Positions 46,158-57,933 of a DNA stretch of 64,000 bases are shown piece after piece. This stretch comes from Mytilus galloprovincialis (Eukaryota; Mollusca; Bivalvia; Mytilida; Mytilidae). The stretch spans positions 94,569,743-94,633,742 of the forward strand of contig NC_134839.1 in the NCBI RefSeq assembly GCF_965363235.1. Direction: 5' to 3'. The notes below the pieces were generated by a model. It was not told the DNA's origin, made no database searches, and saw only the letters and a list, made by a program, of their open reading frames with translations. How positions within the stretch are numbered: the stretch's first letter is position 1; each line of letters begins with the position of its first letter. The translations under genes were made by a program, and so were the position numbers.

Positions 46158-47211
46158 AGAGATTGAGCTACAGTTGAAATTTTTCTATCGCATATTTATA
46201 TTGCTTGCTAAAAAGTGGCCAATTTATGAACATTGAATTTGTACAAAAAAGGAGTTCTCTTTAAGATCAATGAACAAAATGATTGAGTATTTTGTTTTTA
46301 TCATGTTATTCAGATAATATTTCATAATTTTTATAACCTCCATTTGCGTAAAAATAACGGTATTTGATTGGTGAATACTGACTTAGAATAAGCAAAACGT
46401 TTTAAATAGTATTCACTACATGATCTTTTTATACTGTTCTACCGCTATACAAATTATGCTTGGATTTGAGCATTTGAAAAAGGACATTTTCTTAACGTTT
46501 TATTATATATTTGTACTTGTAACATAGACATGATTATGATTGATCTTTCTATAGTTATTGTTGTTGTTGCTTTTAGTTGTACCAAGTCAGGAATATGACA
46601 GTTCTTGTCCATTCGTTTTTGATGCGTTTTGTTATTTGATTTTGCCATGTGATTATGGACTTTCCCAATTGATCTTCCTCTAAGTTCAGTATTTTTGTGA
46701 TTTTACTTTTTTTTTATATCAAAATTCTTTTTGAAAAACAAAATTGTTGTTCTATGTAAGTAAGTTAATTATTGGCCTATAGTAAAATCAGTATTTTCTG
46801 TTAGATTCACATGTTTTTATCACCCTACTGTCAGTCTGATAAGGATGGTCCTCGTTGATTTCATACTCATATGTCAAATTATGGAAAAAAATGATAGAGT
46901 CTTAGATTATATTTACTTTAAAAGATCTTTGGTTTTATTTTATTATCCACGTCTGATTCACCCACCTCTAGAATAGGCAGTTTCACCACAACTTTTGAGC
47001 CCAGTTTTGATTGCTGATAAAATAGATGTTAGTAATTTAGAAAGAGGTTTCGTGGAGTACTAGTAAGACCTAGCAATATGCTGTTGTTTCTAAGGACGCG
47101 TATGTAGTTAAGGAATCAAATACAGTGATGAAAGATCCAGTTCTTCATCTTTGGTTGAATTTCTAAAGGACATAGGACAGACCTATGATTATCCCGGATT
47201 TCCTCTTGAGT
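46158..47211. other. Intergenic between GPCR and LINE
   Basis: Contains one 'TCAGGAATATGACAG' repeat (46574-46710); otherwise AT-rich without genes. Confidence 0.5.
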
Positions 47212-47226
47212 AAAGATACTTGAGTA
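47212..47226. repeat. Left target-site duplication of the LINE
   Basis: AAAGATACTTGAGTA, identical to 53091-53105. The insertion point itself lies in a short duplicated motif (TTGAGTAAAGATACTTGAGTAAAGATACC), so the exact length is ambiguous by a few bases. Confidence 0.85.
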
Positions 47227-47487
47227 TTGGGGAATTAAGATGGCTGCCAATGTAGTAGTGGGTTGATTTTCAGCTCTGCAGTTTTTGGCAATTTAAAGCT
47301 GTTTTTTGAAGGAATTTATCTATGCAAATCATATCATGATGTTTGGAATTTGATGAACTTTACAGAAATATGATTTACTTCACATTTTGTTGAAAGATGG
47401 ATTTACTATAGTGGAATTGTATATTTTGAATTGGAAAAGTATTTGTAATTTATTAATTTTCTGAGTAGTGTTGTCTGTATTACCACC

Positions 47488-48450
47488 ATGCCTGGGGACA
47501 GTAAAGGAGCAAAAACTATACAAACAATGTTAGCAGCTAAAAAGCCTGGGAGCAATGATTCTTCTAAAGACTCTGTAAAGGAAAAACCATCCAAGCAGAA
47601 CAAACGATCCCATTCAGATGTTGCAAATGACAGTGTGGAAGGTATTGATTTGACTGGTATTCAAAATGATTTAAGTGAAATAAAACAATCTCTTCAGGGC
47701 ACAGTTACAAAGACTGACCTTACTAATGCTATGGTTAATTTGGTACAACAAAAGGACTTAAAAACTTTAGTTAGTAACATTGTCTAGAAATTATTAGATC
47801 ATTTTGAAGAGAAGATCACCAGTAAGTTTGAGTGTAAAATAAGGGAGGCAACTGGAAAACTTGATGACAAGTTAGATACATTGATGATTGAGAATGAGGA
47901 TCTGAGGGAAAGAATCAGGGCAAAAGATAGAGTTATTGAAAACTTAGTGGAAAAGGTTGGTGACAATAATAACAGATCTATTGATGCTTTGAAGTTAGCC
48001 AATTATAATGAACAATACAGTCGAAAACATAATATAAGAATGCTAAACTTTCCTGAAAAAAGGGGTGAGAATTTGAGAAAAGCATTTATTGAAACTTTAA
48101 AGAGTGACTGTAAAGTAGACATTGAGCCCAGTGATGTACTAGCCATCCACAGAATACCTGGGAAAGATGGTTATCAGAAGCCTGTCATAGTTAAGGTAAA
48201 GAATACTGAAACTAAAATACGGATAATGCGACAAAAAAGATCCCTGAAAAATGAAGTGAAATTGCATGATGACATATCACAACGCAATCTTGGACTAATG
48301 GCAAGACTTAAAAACACTGAAAAATTTGAAAATGTATGGTTTTATAACTGTAATGTGTATGCCAAAACTGAAACTAGTAGCAGAATAAGATTTGATCTAT
48401 TTGACAATGTAGAAGAAAAAATGAAAAAGAAATTGAAAGATGGAAATTAA
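47488..48450 (+). pseudogene. LINE ORF1 protein, one in-frame stop
   Basis: 321 codons in one frame, with an internal TAG at 47785-47787 (codon 100); a CAG-to-TAG change would explain it. The N-terminal ~80 residues are basic and low in complexity. Residues around 100-175 form a predicted coiled coil (I-E-N-E-D-L-R-E-R-I heptads). From about residue 175 there is the RRM-like/C-terminal region of L1-type ORF1 proteins (Q-Y-S-R-K-H-N-I-R, D-V-L-A-I-H-R-I). It would bind element RNA as a nucleic-acid chaperone. An ATG at 47881 could restart translation past the stop. Confidence 0.75.
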
Positions 48451-48934
48451 TTAGTTTTCATATTAGTCTGTTACACTTGTTAATATTTTTTGGAAAATGT
48501 ACAGTTTTTATCAGTATAAATAGATAGATATAAATGTGAAAGATAAATACTGAAGTGTGTCATGTCAACTCCAAATTACAAAATCCTGGATACATATATA
48601 GAAAATAGTATAAGAGATTTTTTTACTATTTTTTTTATTAATATAAATTATACTGTCACTATAGAGTATAGGGGAAATAACTCTAACATTTATTATGAAA
48701 TTAATATAATCTTATCTCCCCTTAAAACATCTATTCCTTTGCTAGATTTATTCATAACTATATAATGCCATACTGTAAATTAGTTTATACATTCAATGTT
48801 GTATAAAGAAAATAATATGCGACATCTTATGTTTGTATGTGTGTATGTTTGTGTATGTCTTATGTGTTACAATTGTATATTTGTACTTATGAACTTGCTT
48901 ATATGTTTTATAAATCATCACTTCAGATATAATC

Positions 48935-49693
48935 ATGGATAATAATGTAACGATATTATCAATGAATGTGAGGGGTCTTTTTTCAAACTCCAAAAAGAGG
49001 GCAGATGTTTTTGATTGGGCTAGGAGTAAAAATACTTCCATAGTGTGTTTTCAGGAAACTCATAGCAATAAAGACATTGAAAAATACTGGGAGGATGAAT
49101 GGGGAAATAAGTGCTTTTTCAGTCATAAAGACAGTAAAAGTGCAGGTGTCTCTGTTATGTTTAAAAAGGGTCTGGATTTTGTTGTGCATAATTCTATTAT
49201 TGATGATAATGGTCGTTACATTATTTTAGATATAACAATTTTTTCACAAAGATTAAGTTTTGCATGTTTGTATGGTTATAATACAGATGAACCTTCATTC
49301 TTTGACACAATAATGCAGAATATTTTAATCTTTAAAAACACCAGTGTTTTACTATGTGGTGACTGGAATGTTGTATTAGATAAATTTATGGATACATATA
49401 ATATCAAACATAATAGAAACCCTAACTCCCGTAAAAAAATTAATGAAATCATTGATGTTTTTGAACTACTTGATCCTTGGCGTACATGCTATCCAGAAGA
49501 TAGGAAATATACCTGGCGTCAGTCCTCACCAATAAAACAAAGTCGCCTTGATTATTTTTTAATTTCAGAAGACCTTTTTTCACTTATGAAGAATACCATT
49601 ATCATTCCTGGTTATAGAACAGACCATTCGGCAATTTTTTTTCACCTTCTCAGCTTGTTTAGAGAAACGGGGCAAAAGTTATTGGAAATTTAA
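48935..49693 (+). CDS. LINE ORF2, APE-type endonuclease part
   Basis: 252 residues with the exonuclease-endonuclease-phosphatase fold signature: S-M-N-V-R-G-L at the start, Q-E-T-H (catalytic Glu), L-C-G-D-W-N-V (Asp/Asn), S-R-L-D-Y-F and the closing T-D-H-S-A-I-F with the catalytic His. The frame ends at TAA 49691-49693 because the reading frame shifts relative to the reverse transcriptase. The most likely site is the T8 run at 49635-49642, just after the T-D-H-S motif. Confidence 0.8.
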   Translation: MDNNVTILSMNVRGLFSNSKKRADVFDWARSKNTSIVCFQETHSNKDIEKYWEDEWGNKCFFSHKDSKSAGVSVMFKKGLDFVVHNSIIDDNGRYIILDITIFSQRLSFACLYGYNTDEPSFFDTIMQNILIFKNTSVLLCGDWNVVLDKFMDTYNIKHNRNPNSRKKINEIIDVFELLDPWRTCYPEDRKYTWRQSSPIKQSRLDYFLISEDLFSLMKNTIIIPGYRTDHSAIFFHLLSLFRETGQKLLEI

Positions 49694-52600
49694 CTCTCAG
49701 TTACTTAGAGATGCAGATTATATAAAAATGGTTAAATCATGTATTAATGATACTATTTTGGAATACCATCTGTCAGGTGATATGGAAAATCTTCTTTCTG
49801 TTGAGTTGTCATGTAATGATCAAACATTTTTTGAAATATTAAAAATGAAGATTAGATCCTTGTCAATAAATTACAGCATTAATAAATCCAGAGAGGAAAA
49901 AAATGTCACTCTCAAACTTGAAAATGATATTTTAAATTTTGAAAGTATTATGAATCATTCTCCAAATGATGAGGTTCAAAAATCTTTATTTGAAAAAAAA
50001 CTTGAACTAGAAAATTGTAGACAAAAGAAAGTTGAAGGCTTGCTGCTTAGATCCCGAGCTAACTGGCATGAGAATGGTGAAAAGTGTACAAATTATTTTT
50101 GTAAATTAGAAAAGAAAAATTTTATTAAGAAAACCATAACAGAACTTATTGATGATAAAGGTCAGCATATTTCAGAGCAATCAAAAATTCTGATGGAACA
50201 ACAAAATTTTTATAAAAATTTGTACTCAAGCAAAAAATTAGATTGCAATGATACATCATTTTTTAATCATAACATTAAGCTTACAGAAGAACAAAGTGAT
50301 CTTTGTGAAGGAAATTTAACTTTTAAAGAATGTGCTGAATCTTTAAAATTTATGACAAATGGTAAAAGTCCTGGTTCTGATGGGTATTCTGTAGATTTTT
50401 ATAAATTTTTTTGGAAAGATATTGGCCCTTTTGTCTTTCGATCTCTTCACTTTGGATATGCGGGGGGTAAATTTTCTGATTTTCAGTATCAAAGTATAAT
50501 AACTTGCATTCCTAAAGAGGGAAAAGACAGACAGTATATTAGTAACTGGCGTCCTATTGGTCTTTTGAATACTGATATGAAAATAGCTTCTGCTGTTATA
50601 GCTAATAGACTTAAACCCGTTTTACCATTTATCATAAGTGACACACAAAAAGGTTTCATTAAAGACAGATTTATGGGTGAGAACACACGCCTTTTATATG
50701 ATTTGATGCACTATCTTGAGGAAAATAATAAGACAGGTCTTTTATTACTTGTTGATTTTGAAAAGGCATTTGATTCCTTGGAATGGTTATTTTTAAAAAA
50801 TACTTTGAAAAGCTTTAATTTTGGGCCTTCTTTATGTAGATGGTTTGAAACTTTATACTCAGGGGCATCAAGTTGTGTTATAAATAATGGACACATGTCT
50901 AAGTTTTTTCATTTAGAAAGAGGTTGCAGACAAGGAGATCCTCTTTCTCCCTATTTATTTATAATTGGGGTTGAATTATTATCTTTGAAATTAAAAGGTA
51001 ATCCTGACATAAGGGGAATTACTATCAATGATGATGAATCACTTTTAAGCATGTACGCAGATGACACATTCCTTATGTTAGATGGAAGGGAAATATCGTT
51101 GAGGGAAACACTTTCATGTTTTGAATCTTTTTATAAAATTTCAGGTTTGAAAATAAATGCTTCAAAGACAAAAGCACTATGGGTTGGAAGTAAAAAATAT
51201 TCTGATCTTATTTTATGTCCAGACTTAAAACTTCATTGGTCACATTCAAATTTTAAACTTTTGGGGATTGAATTTTCTTTAGATTTAAGCTGTATCACAG
51301 AAATTAATTTTGCTAAGAAAATTAAAGAGGTCTCTGCAATTCTGAAGAGCTGGCAACATCGAAAACTCACATTATTAGGAAAAATTACAGTAATTAAATC
51401 ACTTGCTCTTTCAAAGTTGGTCCATTTATTGACTGCATTACCAAACCTATCACACTCCAGGTTAACAGAGCTCACTTCATTATTTTATGATTTCATATGG
51501 AATGGAAAACCAGACAGAATTAAGCGAAACACACTTGTTGGTAATATTTCACAAGGTGGACTTAATATGGTACATCTTCATTCATTTAATATCTATTTGA
51601 AAATTAGTTGGATAAAAAGACTGCTGGCAAACCCTAGCGGTGGCTGGCAGCAGTTGTTACTGGCAGACCTTATGCAGAACGGGGGTGAAAGGGTTTTAAA
51701 TCTTCAGAAAGAAAAGCTGATTGAGATTGCTAAAAGATGTAAAAATTCTTTCTGGAAGGATGTTTTACTATGCTTTTCCGCTGCAAAACCTATTACTGAG
51801 ATTTCTGTCAGTGACATTTTATCCTTAGATATTTTGAACTTTTCTTCTATGGATGATTTCCCATATTACATTCAATGGGAAAAGAGGGGTGTGCAGTCAG
51901 TAAGTGACCTTATTAATCGTGAAAATATGATTTTTTATAAATTTGAGCAATTTCAAGAAAAAGTACAAACCAACAATTTTATTAAATATTATGGTTTGAT
52001 ATCAAAAATCCCTAACGCTATGAAAAAATGCCTTAAAGATAACTGTCTAAATCAAGATTTAGAGAAGTCTAACACTGGTGATACTTTCTTAAAAAAAATC
52101 AGGTGTAATGTGAAAGCCAAATTTGTATATAAAAACTTAGTAGATGAAGTTATTCAACTACCAACAATTAAATTTTTGAAATGGGCAGAGCTGTTAGTTA
52201 TTGATACTACAGAATGGTCAGAGTATTTCATGATAACAAAAAAGTCTTGTAGAGATGCTTATTTAAGAACCTTTCAATATAAATTTTTGCATAGAATTAT
52301 AGCAACGAATACCTTTTTGTACAAAATCAAATTAAAAGATACCAAGTTATGTACTTTTTGTAAACTTGGAGAAGAAACCATTGAACACCTGTTTTTTGAA
52401 TGCCCAATAACTTTTCAATTGTGGCAGTCTTTTTTCAATATTGTGAAACTTTTTTTTGTAAATTTTGATCTCAACAAAGAGAATGTGTTTCTTGGTTGCA
52501 AACATGAAAGTTTATTATTGAATCTGCTAATCATAATTACAAAGAATTATATATACAAATGTAAATTAAATGAAACAAAACCAAATATGATCGAGTTAAA

Positions 52601-52709
52601 AAATAAAATAAAGAAATACCAATTTCTTGAAAATCATATTGCAAAGAAAAATGATAAAGTCCAAGTTTGTGAAAAATTTTGGTCTCCTTTACATGTAATA
52701 TTTAACTAA
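49644..52709 (+). CDS. LINE ORF2, reverse transcriptase part
   Basis: The +0 frame is open from upstream of 49644 to TAA at 52707-52709. The first in-frame ATG is 49728, but in the intact element this is a continuation of the endonuclease, not a separate protein. It contains the linker G-K-S-Y-W-K-F-N, the fingers N-W-R-P-I-G-L-L-N-T-D, L-L-V-D-F-E-K-A-F-D-S, G-C-R-Q-G-D-P-L-S-P-Y, and the catalytic M-Y-A-D-D at about 51051-51065. Near the C-terminus there is a C-x2-C...H-x4-C zinc knuckle (CTFCKLGEETIEHLFFEC). All key RT residues are present and no stop interrupts them. Confidence 0.85.
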   Translation, partial: TFSACLEKRGKSYWKFNSQLLRDADYIKMVKSCINDTILEYHLSGDMENLLSVELSCNDQTFFEILKMKIRSLSINYSINKSREEKNVTLKLENDILNFESIMNHSPNDEVQKSLFEKKLELENCRQKKVEGLLLRSRANWHENGEKCTNYFCKLEKKNFIKKTITELIDDKGQHISEQSKILMEQQNFYKNLYSSKKLDCNDTSFFNHNIKLTEEQSDLCEGNLTFKECAESLKFMTNGKSPGSDGYSVDFYKFFWKDIGPFVFRSLHFGYAGGKFSDFQYQSIITCIPKEGKDRQYISNWRPIGLLNTDMKIASAVIANRLKPVLPFIISDTQKGFIKDRFMGENTRLLYDLMHYLEENNKTGLLLLVDFEKAFDSLEWLFLKNTLKSFNFGPSLCRWFETLYSGASSCVINNGHMSKFFHLERGCRQGDPLSPYLFIIGVELLSLKLKGNPDIRGITINDDESLLSMYADDTFLMLDGREISLRETLSCFESFYKISGLKINASKTKALWVGSKKYSDLILCPDLKLHWSHSNFKLLGIEFSLDLSCITEINFAKKIKEVSAILKSWQHRKLTLLGKITVIKSLALSKLVHLLTALPNLSHSRLTELTSLFYDFIWNGKPDRIKRNTLVGNISQGGLNMVHLHSFNIYLKISWIKRLLANPSGGWQQLLLADLMQNGGERVLNLQKEKLIEIAKRCKNSFWKDVLLCFSAAKPITEISVSDILSLDILNFSSMDDFPYYIQWEKRGVQSVSDLINRENMIFYKFEQFQEKVQTNNFIKYYGLISKIPNAMKKCLKDNCLNQDLEKSNTGDTFLKKIRCNVKAKFVYKNLVDEVIQLPTIKFLKWAELLVIDTTEWSEYFMITKKSCRDAYLRTFQYKFLHRIIATNTFLYKIKLKDTKLCTFCKLGEETIEHLFFECPITFQLWQSFFNIVKLFFVNFDLNKENVFLGCKHESLLLNLLIIITKNYIYKCKLNETKPNMIELKNKIKKYQFLENHIAKKNDKVQVCEKFWSPLHVIFN

Positions 52710-53090
52710 GTGTTGTTTTCATATTATCTATGTTTAGTTTAGAGAAAAGAAATAATTTATAAATTATGAGCAAATTTATTTCTTTAAAAAAATTGTATTA
52801 AAAAGTAAGTCATGATACATATTGTAACAAAACAGATGAGTGAAAGTATTAGTGTTGTATGTGAGTAAGTCAGAGAGAGAGAGAGAGAGGAGAGATCAAT
52901 CAAATACAATTAATATGTAACCTAAAATATTCTTATTGTTAAAAATTAATTAGTCAGAGATTCTTTTTGTATATATTGCTATATTTTTTTCTTATATATT
53001 CTGTATTTACCCCTTGATACCATTGTCAGGTGGTAGTGTAATGGGGTGTGTAAAATCCTGACTATTGAAAAACAAATAAAAGATAAAAAA

Positions 53091-53105
53091 AAAGATACTT
53101 GAGTA
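53091..53105. repeat. Right target-site duplication of the LINE
   Basis: AAAGATACTTGAGTA directly after the A-rich tail, matching 47212-47226. The leading A residues may belong to the tail. Confidence 0.85.
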
Positions 53106-53922
53106 AAGATACCATAAAAATATGGTATAATTACTCAAAACTCTTAATAGTGATTAAAAAGTAATGCTATTATGGCATTGAACGTCGTTTGTCAAGTTAT
53201 TATGACCATATGCTGGTGAACGAATTTACCAGACTTTGAAAGCATTGGTAATAAATATCCCTTAAGTACCCTTTAAAAGTAAAAACAAGTGCTTGCTTGC
53301 TAATACATATTTGTGACGTTATTATAATAATGGCCTTGACTTTTAGCGTTGTAGTTTATAAACAATTCTAGATCGTACGTTGTCATATTCTCAAATGTAC
53401 ATGCTCTATTTGTATGACCTACAAAAGCAGTTTCGATTATGGATCTAGGATTAAGGTTTGTGCATTCCAAATTAAGATTTTTTACTATGAAAACCTCTAA
53501 TCAGGAAGGTAAAAGCCCTTTGGTGTCTCAAATGTTATGCAATGGAATGAAATGTGCAGTAGAATCCACGTTTTTCATTTCTCTTTTAGAAAAAAAAAGG
53601 TAAAATTATGTGTTATATTTGATTGATAACGTATTAACCAAGTTAAAATTCAAATAGCTTTAGAAATTTTACTTAAGTACAAAATCTATTCACTGTCACA
53701 ACTTCTCATTTGTTTGTAGCGATTCCAATAAATACATTCGCTTTGATTTCCCAACTGGTCGATGAATAAGCACAAATAGATATACTAAGAGAATCGTTCT
53801 CGTGACGATTACACTTATTCAAGAACTTTTATTGCGTTAATTGTCTGATATTGTTTCAACAAATGTGTATGGATCATGTTAAAATAGCAGTTAAACAAAA
53901 CAGAACAATTTCCCAGAATATT

Positions 53923-54822
53923 AAACTAGAGGCTCTAAAGAGCCCGTGTCGCTCACCTTGGTCTATGTGAATATTAAAAAAAGGAAGAAGATGGATTCAT
54001 GACAAAATTGTGTTTTCAGTGATGATGATGTGTTTGTACATCTTACTTTACTGAACATTCTTTCTGCTTACAATTATCTCTATCTATAATGAACTTGGCC
54101 CAGTAGTTTCAGTAAAAAATGTTAGTAAAAATTTACAAATTTTATGAAAATTGAATTGTTAAAAATTGACTATAAAGGACAATTACTCCTTAGGGGGTCA
54201 ATTGACCATTTTGGTCATGTTGACTTATTTTGAGGTCTTATTTTGCTGTACAATATTGCTGTTTACAGTTTATCTCTATCTATAATAATATTCAAGATAA
54301 TAACCAAAAACAGCAAAATTTCCTTAAAATTACCTATTCAGGGGCAGCAACCCAACAACGGGTTGTCCGATTCATCTAAAAATTCAAGGCAGATAGATCT
54401 TCACCTGATTTATAATTTTAAACATGTCAGATTTGCTCTAAATGCTTTGGTTTTGAGTTATAAGCCAAAAAAACTGTATTTTACCCCCTATTTTTAGCCA
54501 TGGGGGCCATATTGGATTGTTGGACGGGTCACCGGACATATTTTGTAAAAAAGATACCCCAAAGATGGTTGTGGCCAAATTTGGATTAATTTGGACCAGT
54601 AGTTTCAGAGGAGAAGATTTTTGTAAAAGATTACTAAGATTTATGAAAAATGATTAAAAATTAACTATAAAGGACAATTACTCCTAAAGGGGTCAACTGA
54701 CAATTTCGAAGGAGAAGATTTTTGAAAAAGTTAACGACGACGGACGTCGGACGACAACGGACGACGGACGCTAAGTAATAAGAAAAGCTCACTTGGCCCT
54801 TTGGGCCAGGTGAGCTAAAAAA
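53923..54822 (-). repeat. Interspersed 'AGCTCACCTGGCCC' element, copy B (~0.9 kb)
   Basis: Inverse orientation of copy A: it begins AAACTAGAGGCTCTAAAGAG and ends GGGCCAGGTGAGCTAAAA, with the GACGACGGAC stretch near the end at 54730-54770. Both ends are complete. No TSD found. Confidence 0.75.
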
Positions 54823-57631
54823 TGTACGTCTTTTTAGTAGTAAATCGGACATCCACGCAATTTGATTGGTGATTAGTTGAACATATTTTAAATTATTTGC
54901 AGTCGGGTTTTTTGTTTTGCCATTTGTTTTTTCGGTTTTCTTTCGACTTTATATTCTGTCGTTTTATTTCTGTTGTTCAGTTTCAAAATAAACAACATGT
55001 TTTGAACTGACAGACTAGGATTAAACCCCTGAATTTAGTAAGTAAATGAATTTCTACATGTTGAACAGGGTTTCTCATCCTTTCGGAGCACCTGATATTA
55101 CCTCCATACTTTGTTGTTGGGTTTCTTGTTGTCTTCAGTTTTTTATGTTGTGGTTTGTAGAAAGTCGTTTGTCTTTTAGTCGTTTTCGATTTTTTAACAT
55201 GGATTTGTCACCCTTTTATACAAACAATTGAAATAATTCTATTAATACCTTATTTCTAAATGTACACAAATAAAAAAACAACACTGACAAACACTACCGA
55301 GTTTTATTATTTCGAAATTAGAAAATAGAACACTAGTCATTAAAACAGTCTAACTCAAACAATGTATAACATCATGTTCTGTAATAACATATGAATTCTG
55401 CACAGACATGTTGGAAGCCAATTTTCAGTACGTGAGTATTCATAATAAATAATCAAATTAAACGGTACCAATTTTACTGATCCAGATGCACATTTCCTAA
55501 CAATGACAATGAGATGTTCACGTAGGAGACAACTTTCTTCAAATGATTCCTTAATCTTCAATGACAGACACAAAACACCATTAAACTTTATCCGTATTTA
55601 TGATAGTTCCAAATTCTTGATCGAATTTATTTACCTGGTAGGGGTACTTCCGGAGATTGAAAGCCCACAATCAGAGGTTATAGGCCCGATAGTAGTATTC
55701 AAATGAAATGGTACCAATACTTATTCACGAGATGACAATGTTATTGATAGGACAGATAACGTATGTTTACATGTGGTATACTTTTCAGGAAATGATATTA
55801 AACATATATAGAGCCATAAACAAGGAAATCATTTTGTTTTAAAAAGACAGTTATGTACAAGATTAGAAAATTCGGCCACATCGTGAATATACATTTAAAT
55901 TTAAAACAAAACATGGGTCCTTCAAAAATGATACAATACTATGTTAATAATGACAGACATAAATTACAGTTCAAAATAACACAATAGCGTTCTATTAATG
56001 TTTCTGTGACATGATTGTTTTCGTTCCCCCTTTCTTGAATAACACCGTTGTTATTAATTAATTACTGTACAAGTTCTTTTTAAGAAATGGTTAAAATTTA
56101 TTACCTCAAGCACGTTTCATAAACTTGTATATTTCATGAGTCGAAATTTACATACGGCAAAACAGATTAGTCATCTATTTTATCTTTTTAAGTTGCCCAA
56201 ATGACAATAAAGCAATATGTTTTACCCTTCTGTATTTATATATATTTAATTCAAATTATGGATTAGATGATGTTATAACTTGAAGTTGATACTTTCGAGA
56301 ACTAGATGATGTATTTAATACAAAAATCATTACACAATGTTAAGAACAATCCTGCCGTGAAAAAAAGAGTCCATGAGAAAGCTTTCCAATTTGTATTGAT
56401 GAATGATATAAAATCTAATTTTAGTACAACTTCCATATAAAAAAATGTGGTATGAGTCCAAATGAGGCACTTCTCAATCCAAGTCACAATTATAGAACAA
56501 AACCATAGTCGGGAGCTGATTGTAGATGCATTGTAAAATGCTGACAACTGAAAAACAAATATTAAGTATAAAAAAAACCACGAGACAAGAAATAACTCTC
56601 TGGTGGTAAACAAATTCTTTTCGGATGTAGCGTTAATTGAAACATTGAACATATTTTTATGTATATATACATCTAAACAATTGTGTAAAACAGTACTAAT
56701 AATAAAAAAGGAAACAATAAAGAATTAACAGATATCTGTCATCAGTATGAGTATGATGATGTAAACTGAATCCTACCAATCTGTTCCGATTTAACTGCAA
56801 CAATCTTTACATGTATACAATTGAATAACTAACAACGCATGTATAATAACTTTAAAAATGACGTTATTTAAGTATTTACATAAGAGACTGTAGATATATG
56901 ATTCTAAACCGAAAAGTAATATGCGATATGAACTGATACAATTCTAAAATTACACAAGTGGCAACAGTTCTGTTCTTAAAAGAGAGACTGCACAGAAAAC
57001 ATTGTATAGTGTTGTCAGCCTTCCCGATCTGGTAATCATGTATCCTATAAGTATGTGTTTTTTAATTGTTAATTATATTACTGTTAACTAAATCAGAAGA
57101 AGAGTTTGAAAGACATCAGTACTAATATCTAAATCATGTGACATTAGACAACGACCTACAAAGCGTAAAAAAAATCTATACTTGTATTCCCCTTGTATAG
57201 ATAATTTAACAAACGATTAAACAAGTATCTCTCTGTTAAACCAACGAGTACCCTTTTCATCAGTGAGTTGACATCCTTAATTTTATTCTTTCAGTTATAT
57301 AGCACAATGTAGGAAGATCGGTTACATTTTATGTTAACTTGATAAATTTTACTTTACAGTAATTGGAAACCGACTAAGATAGAACGTTTGATTGATTTTC
57401 ATTCGGGTGAAATGTTAACTAGCTGCGTTTTGGATGGGCATATAACCAATAAAAATATATTCCGAGTGTTCCTCAATTGGTTTTTCAATCAATATATATA
57501 TATAAATGTATAAAATCAGCAGCCTCTTCCCAACTAAAATCAATACTAGAATATTATAAAATTATGAACGAAAATAGAATATCAAAATAAATAAATGGTC
57601 TCTTATGGGTTATCCATGTACTACTAAATTA
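54823..57631. other. Intergenic 3' of gene 2
   Basis: Contains a retroelement tail fragment (55045-55220). A 116-codon minus-strand frame at 56652-56302 is hydrophobic but AT-driven, with no homologue that I recognise. Confidence 0.4.
55045..55220 (+). repeat. 3' fragment of the Penelope-like element, opposite orientation
   Basis: TGTTGAACAGGGTTTCTCATCC..CGGAGCACCTGATATTACC is a diverged reverse complement of 63310-63360 (GGTGATCTCAGGTGCTCCGG, CTGCTCAACATGTGG), continuing toward the TTTATGTTGTG segment. Confidence 0.5.
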
Positions 57632-57933
57632 TCAGTCGAAACAAATTAGCCTTTCTTCTTTGTGAGCTGCTCTGACCTCTGCAGCCTCCAATGCTTTTCC
57701 ACTTCTTTCTAATGCATTACCCAGAGCCAAAGCTTGGCTAGCATATGGACGCTTTCCCCTCCATTTCCAGAATACTGCTTCACAGAAGTCATCAATTTTA
57801 GGGAAATCTCTAGCAAGTGCTGCTACTTCAGCTGGGGTCAATTTTAGAAATGTTGCTACTTCCTGGGCTTCATTCATGTTAAGTCTTTTCGTCAGTTCCT
57901 TTAAAGAATTCATCTTAAGAACTTTTATTATAC
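57632..57933 (-). CDS. Death-domain terminal exon of gene 2
   Basis: The acceptor is at 57935-57934 and the stop at 57634-57632. It encodes 99 residues after the split Cys codon, with helices L-K-E-L-T-K-R-L-N-M, A-Q-E-V-A-T-F-L, P-A-E-V-A-A-L-A, the core AVFWKWRGKRPY, and L-G-N-A-L-E-R-S. The reading frame is intact and the surface residues differ from gene 1 far more than the hydrophobic core, as expected if both copies are under selection. Confidence 0.8.

Larger units (their letters stand above)
47227..53090 (+). mobile_element. Full-length L1/Tx1-like LINE retrotransposon
   Basis: 5864 bp bounded by an identical 15-bp direct repeat AAAGATACTTGAGTA (47212-47226 and 53091-53105). The 3' end is an A-rich tail (about 53066-53090). 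A ~260-bp 5' UTR leads to ORF1 (47488-48450), then a ~480-bp spacer, then ORF2 split into two frames (48935-49693 and about 49644-52709), and a ~380-bp 3' UTR with a (GA)n stretch at about 52870-52890. An intact TSD, a full-length 5' end and only two coding lesions indicate a recent insertion. Clade call: the RT pattern (N-W-R-P-I-G-L-L-N-T-D, Q-K-G-F-I, YADD) and the coiled-coil/RRM-type ORF1 fit L1/Tx1. Confidence 0.9.

Noticed and set aside
56302..56652. 116-codon hydrophobic minus-strand ORF
   Set aside because: Hydrophobicity follows from T-rich sequence; no splice context or motif.
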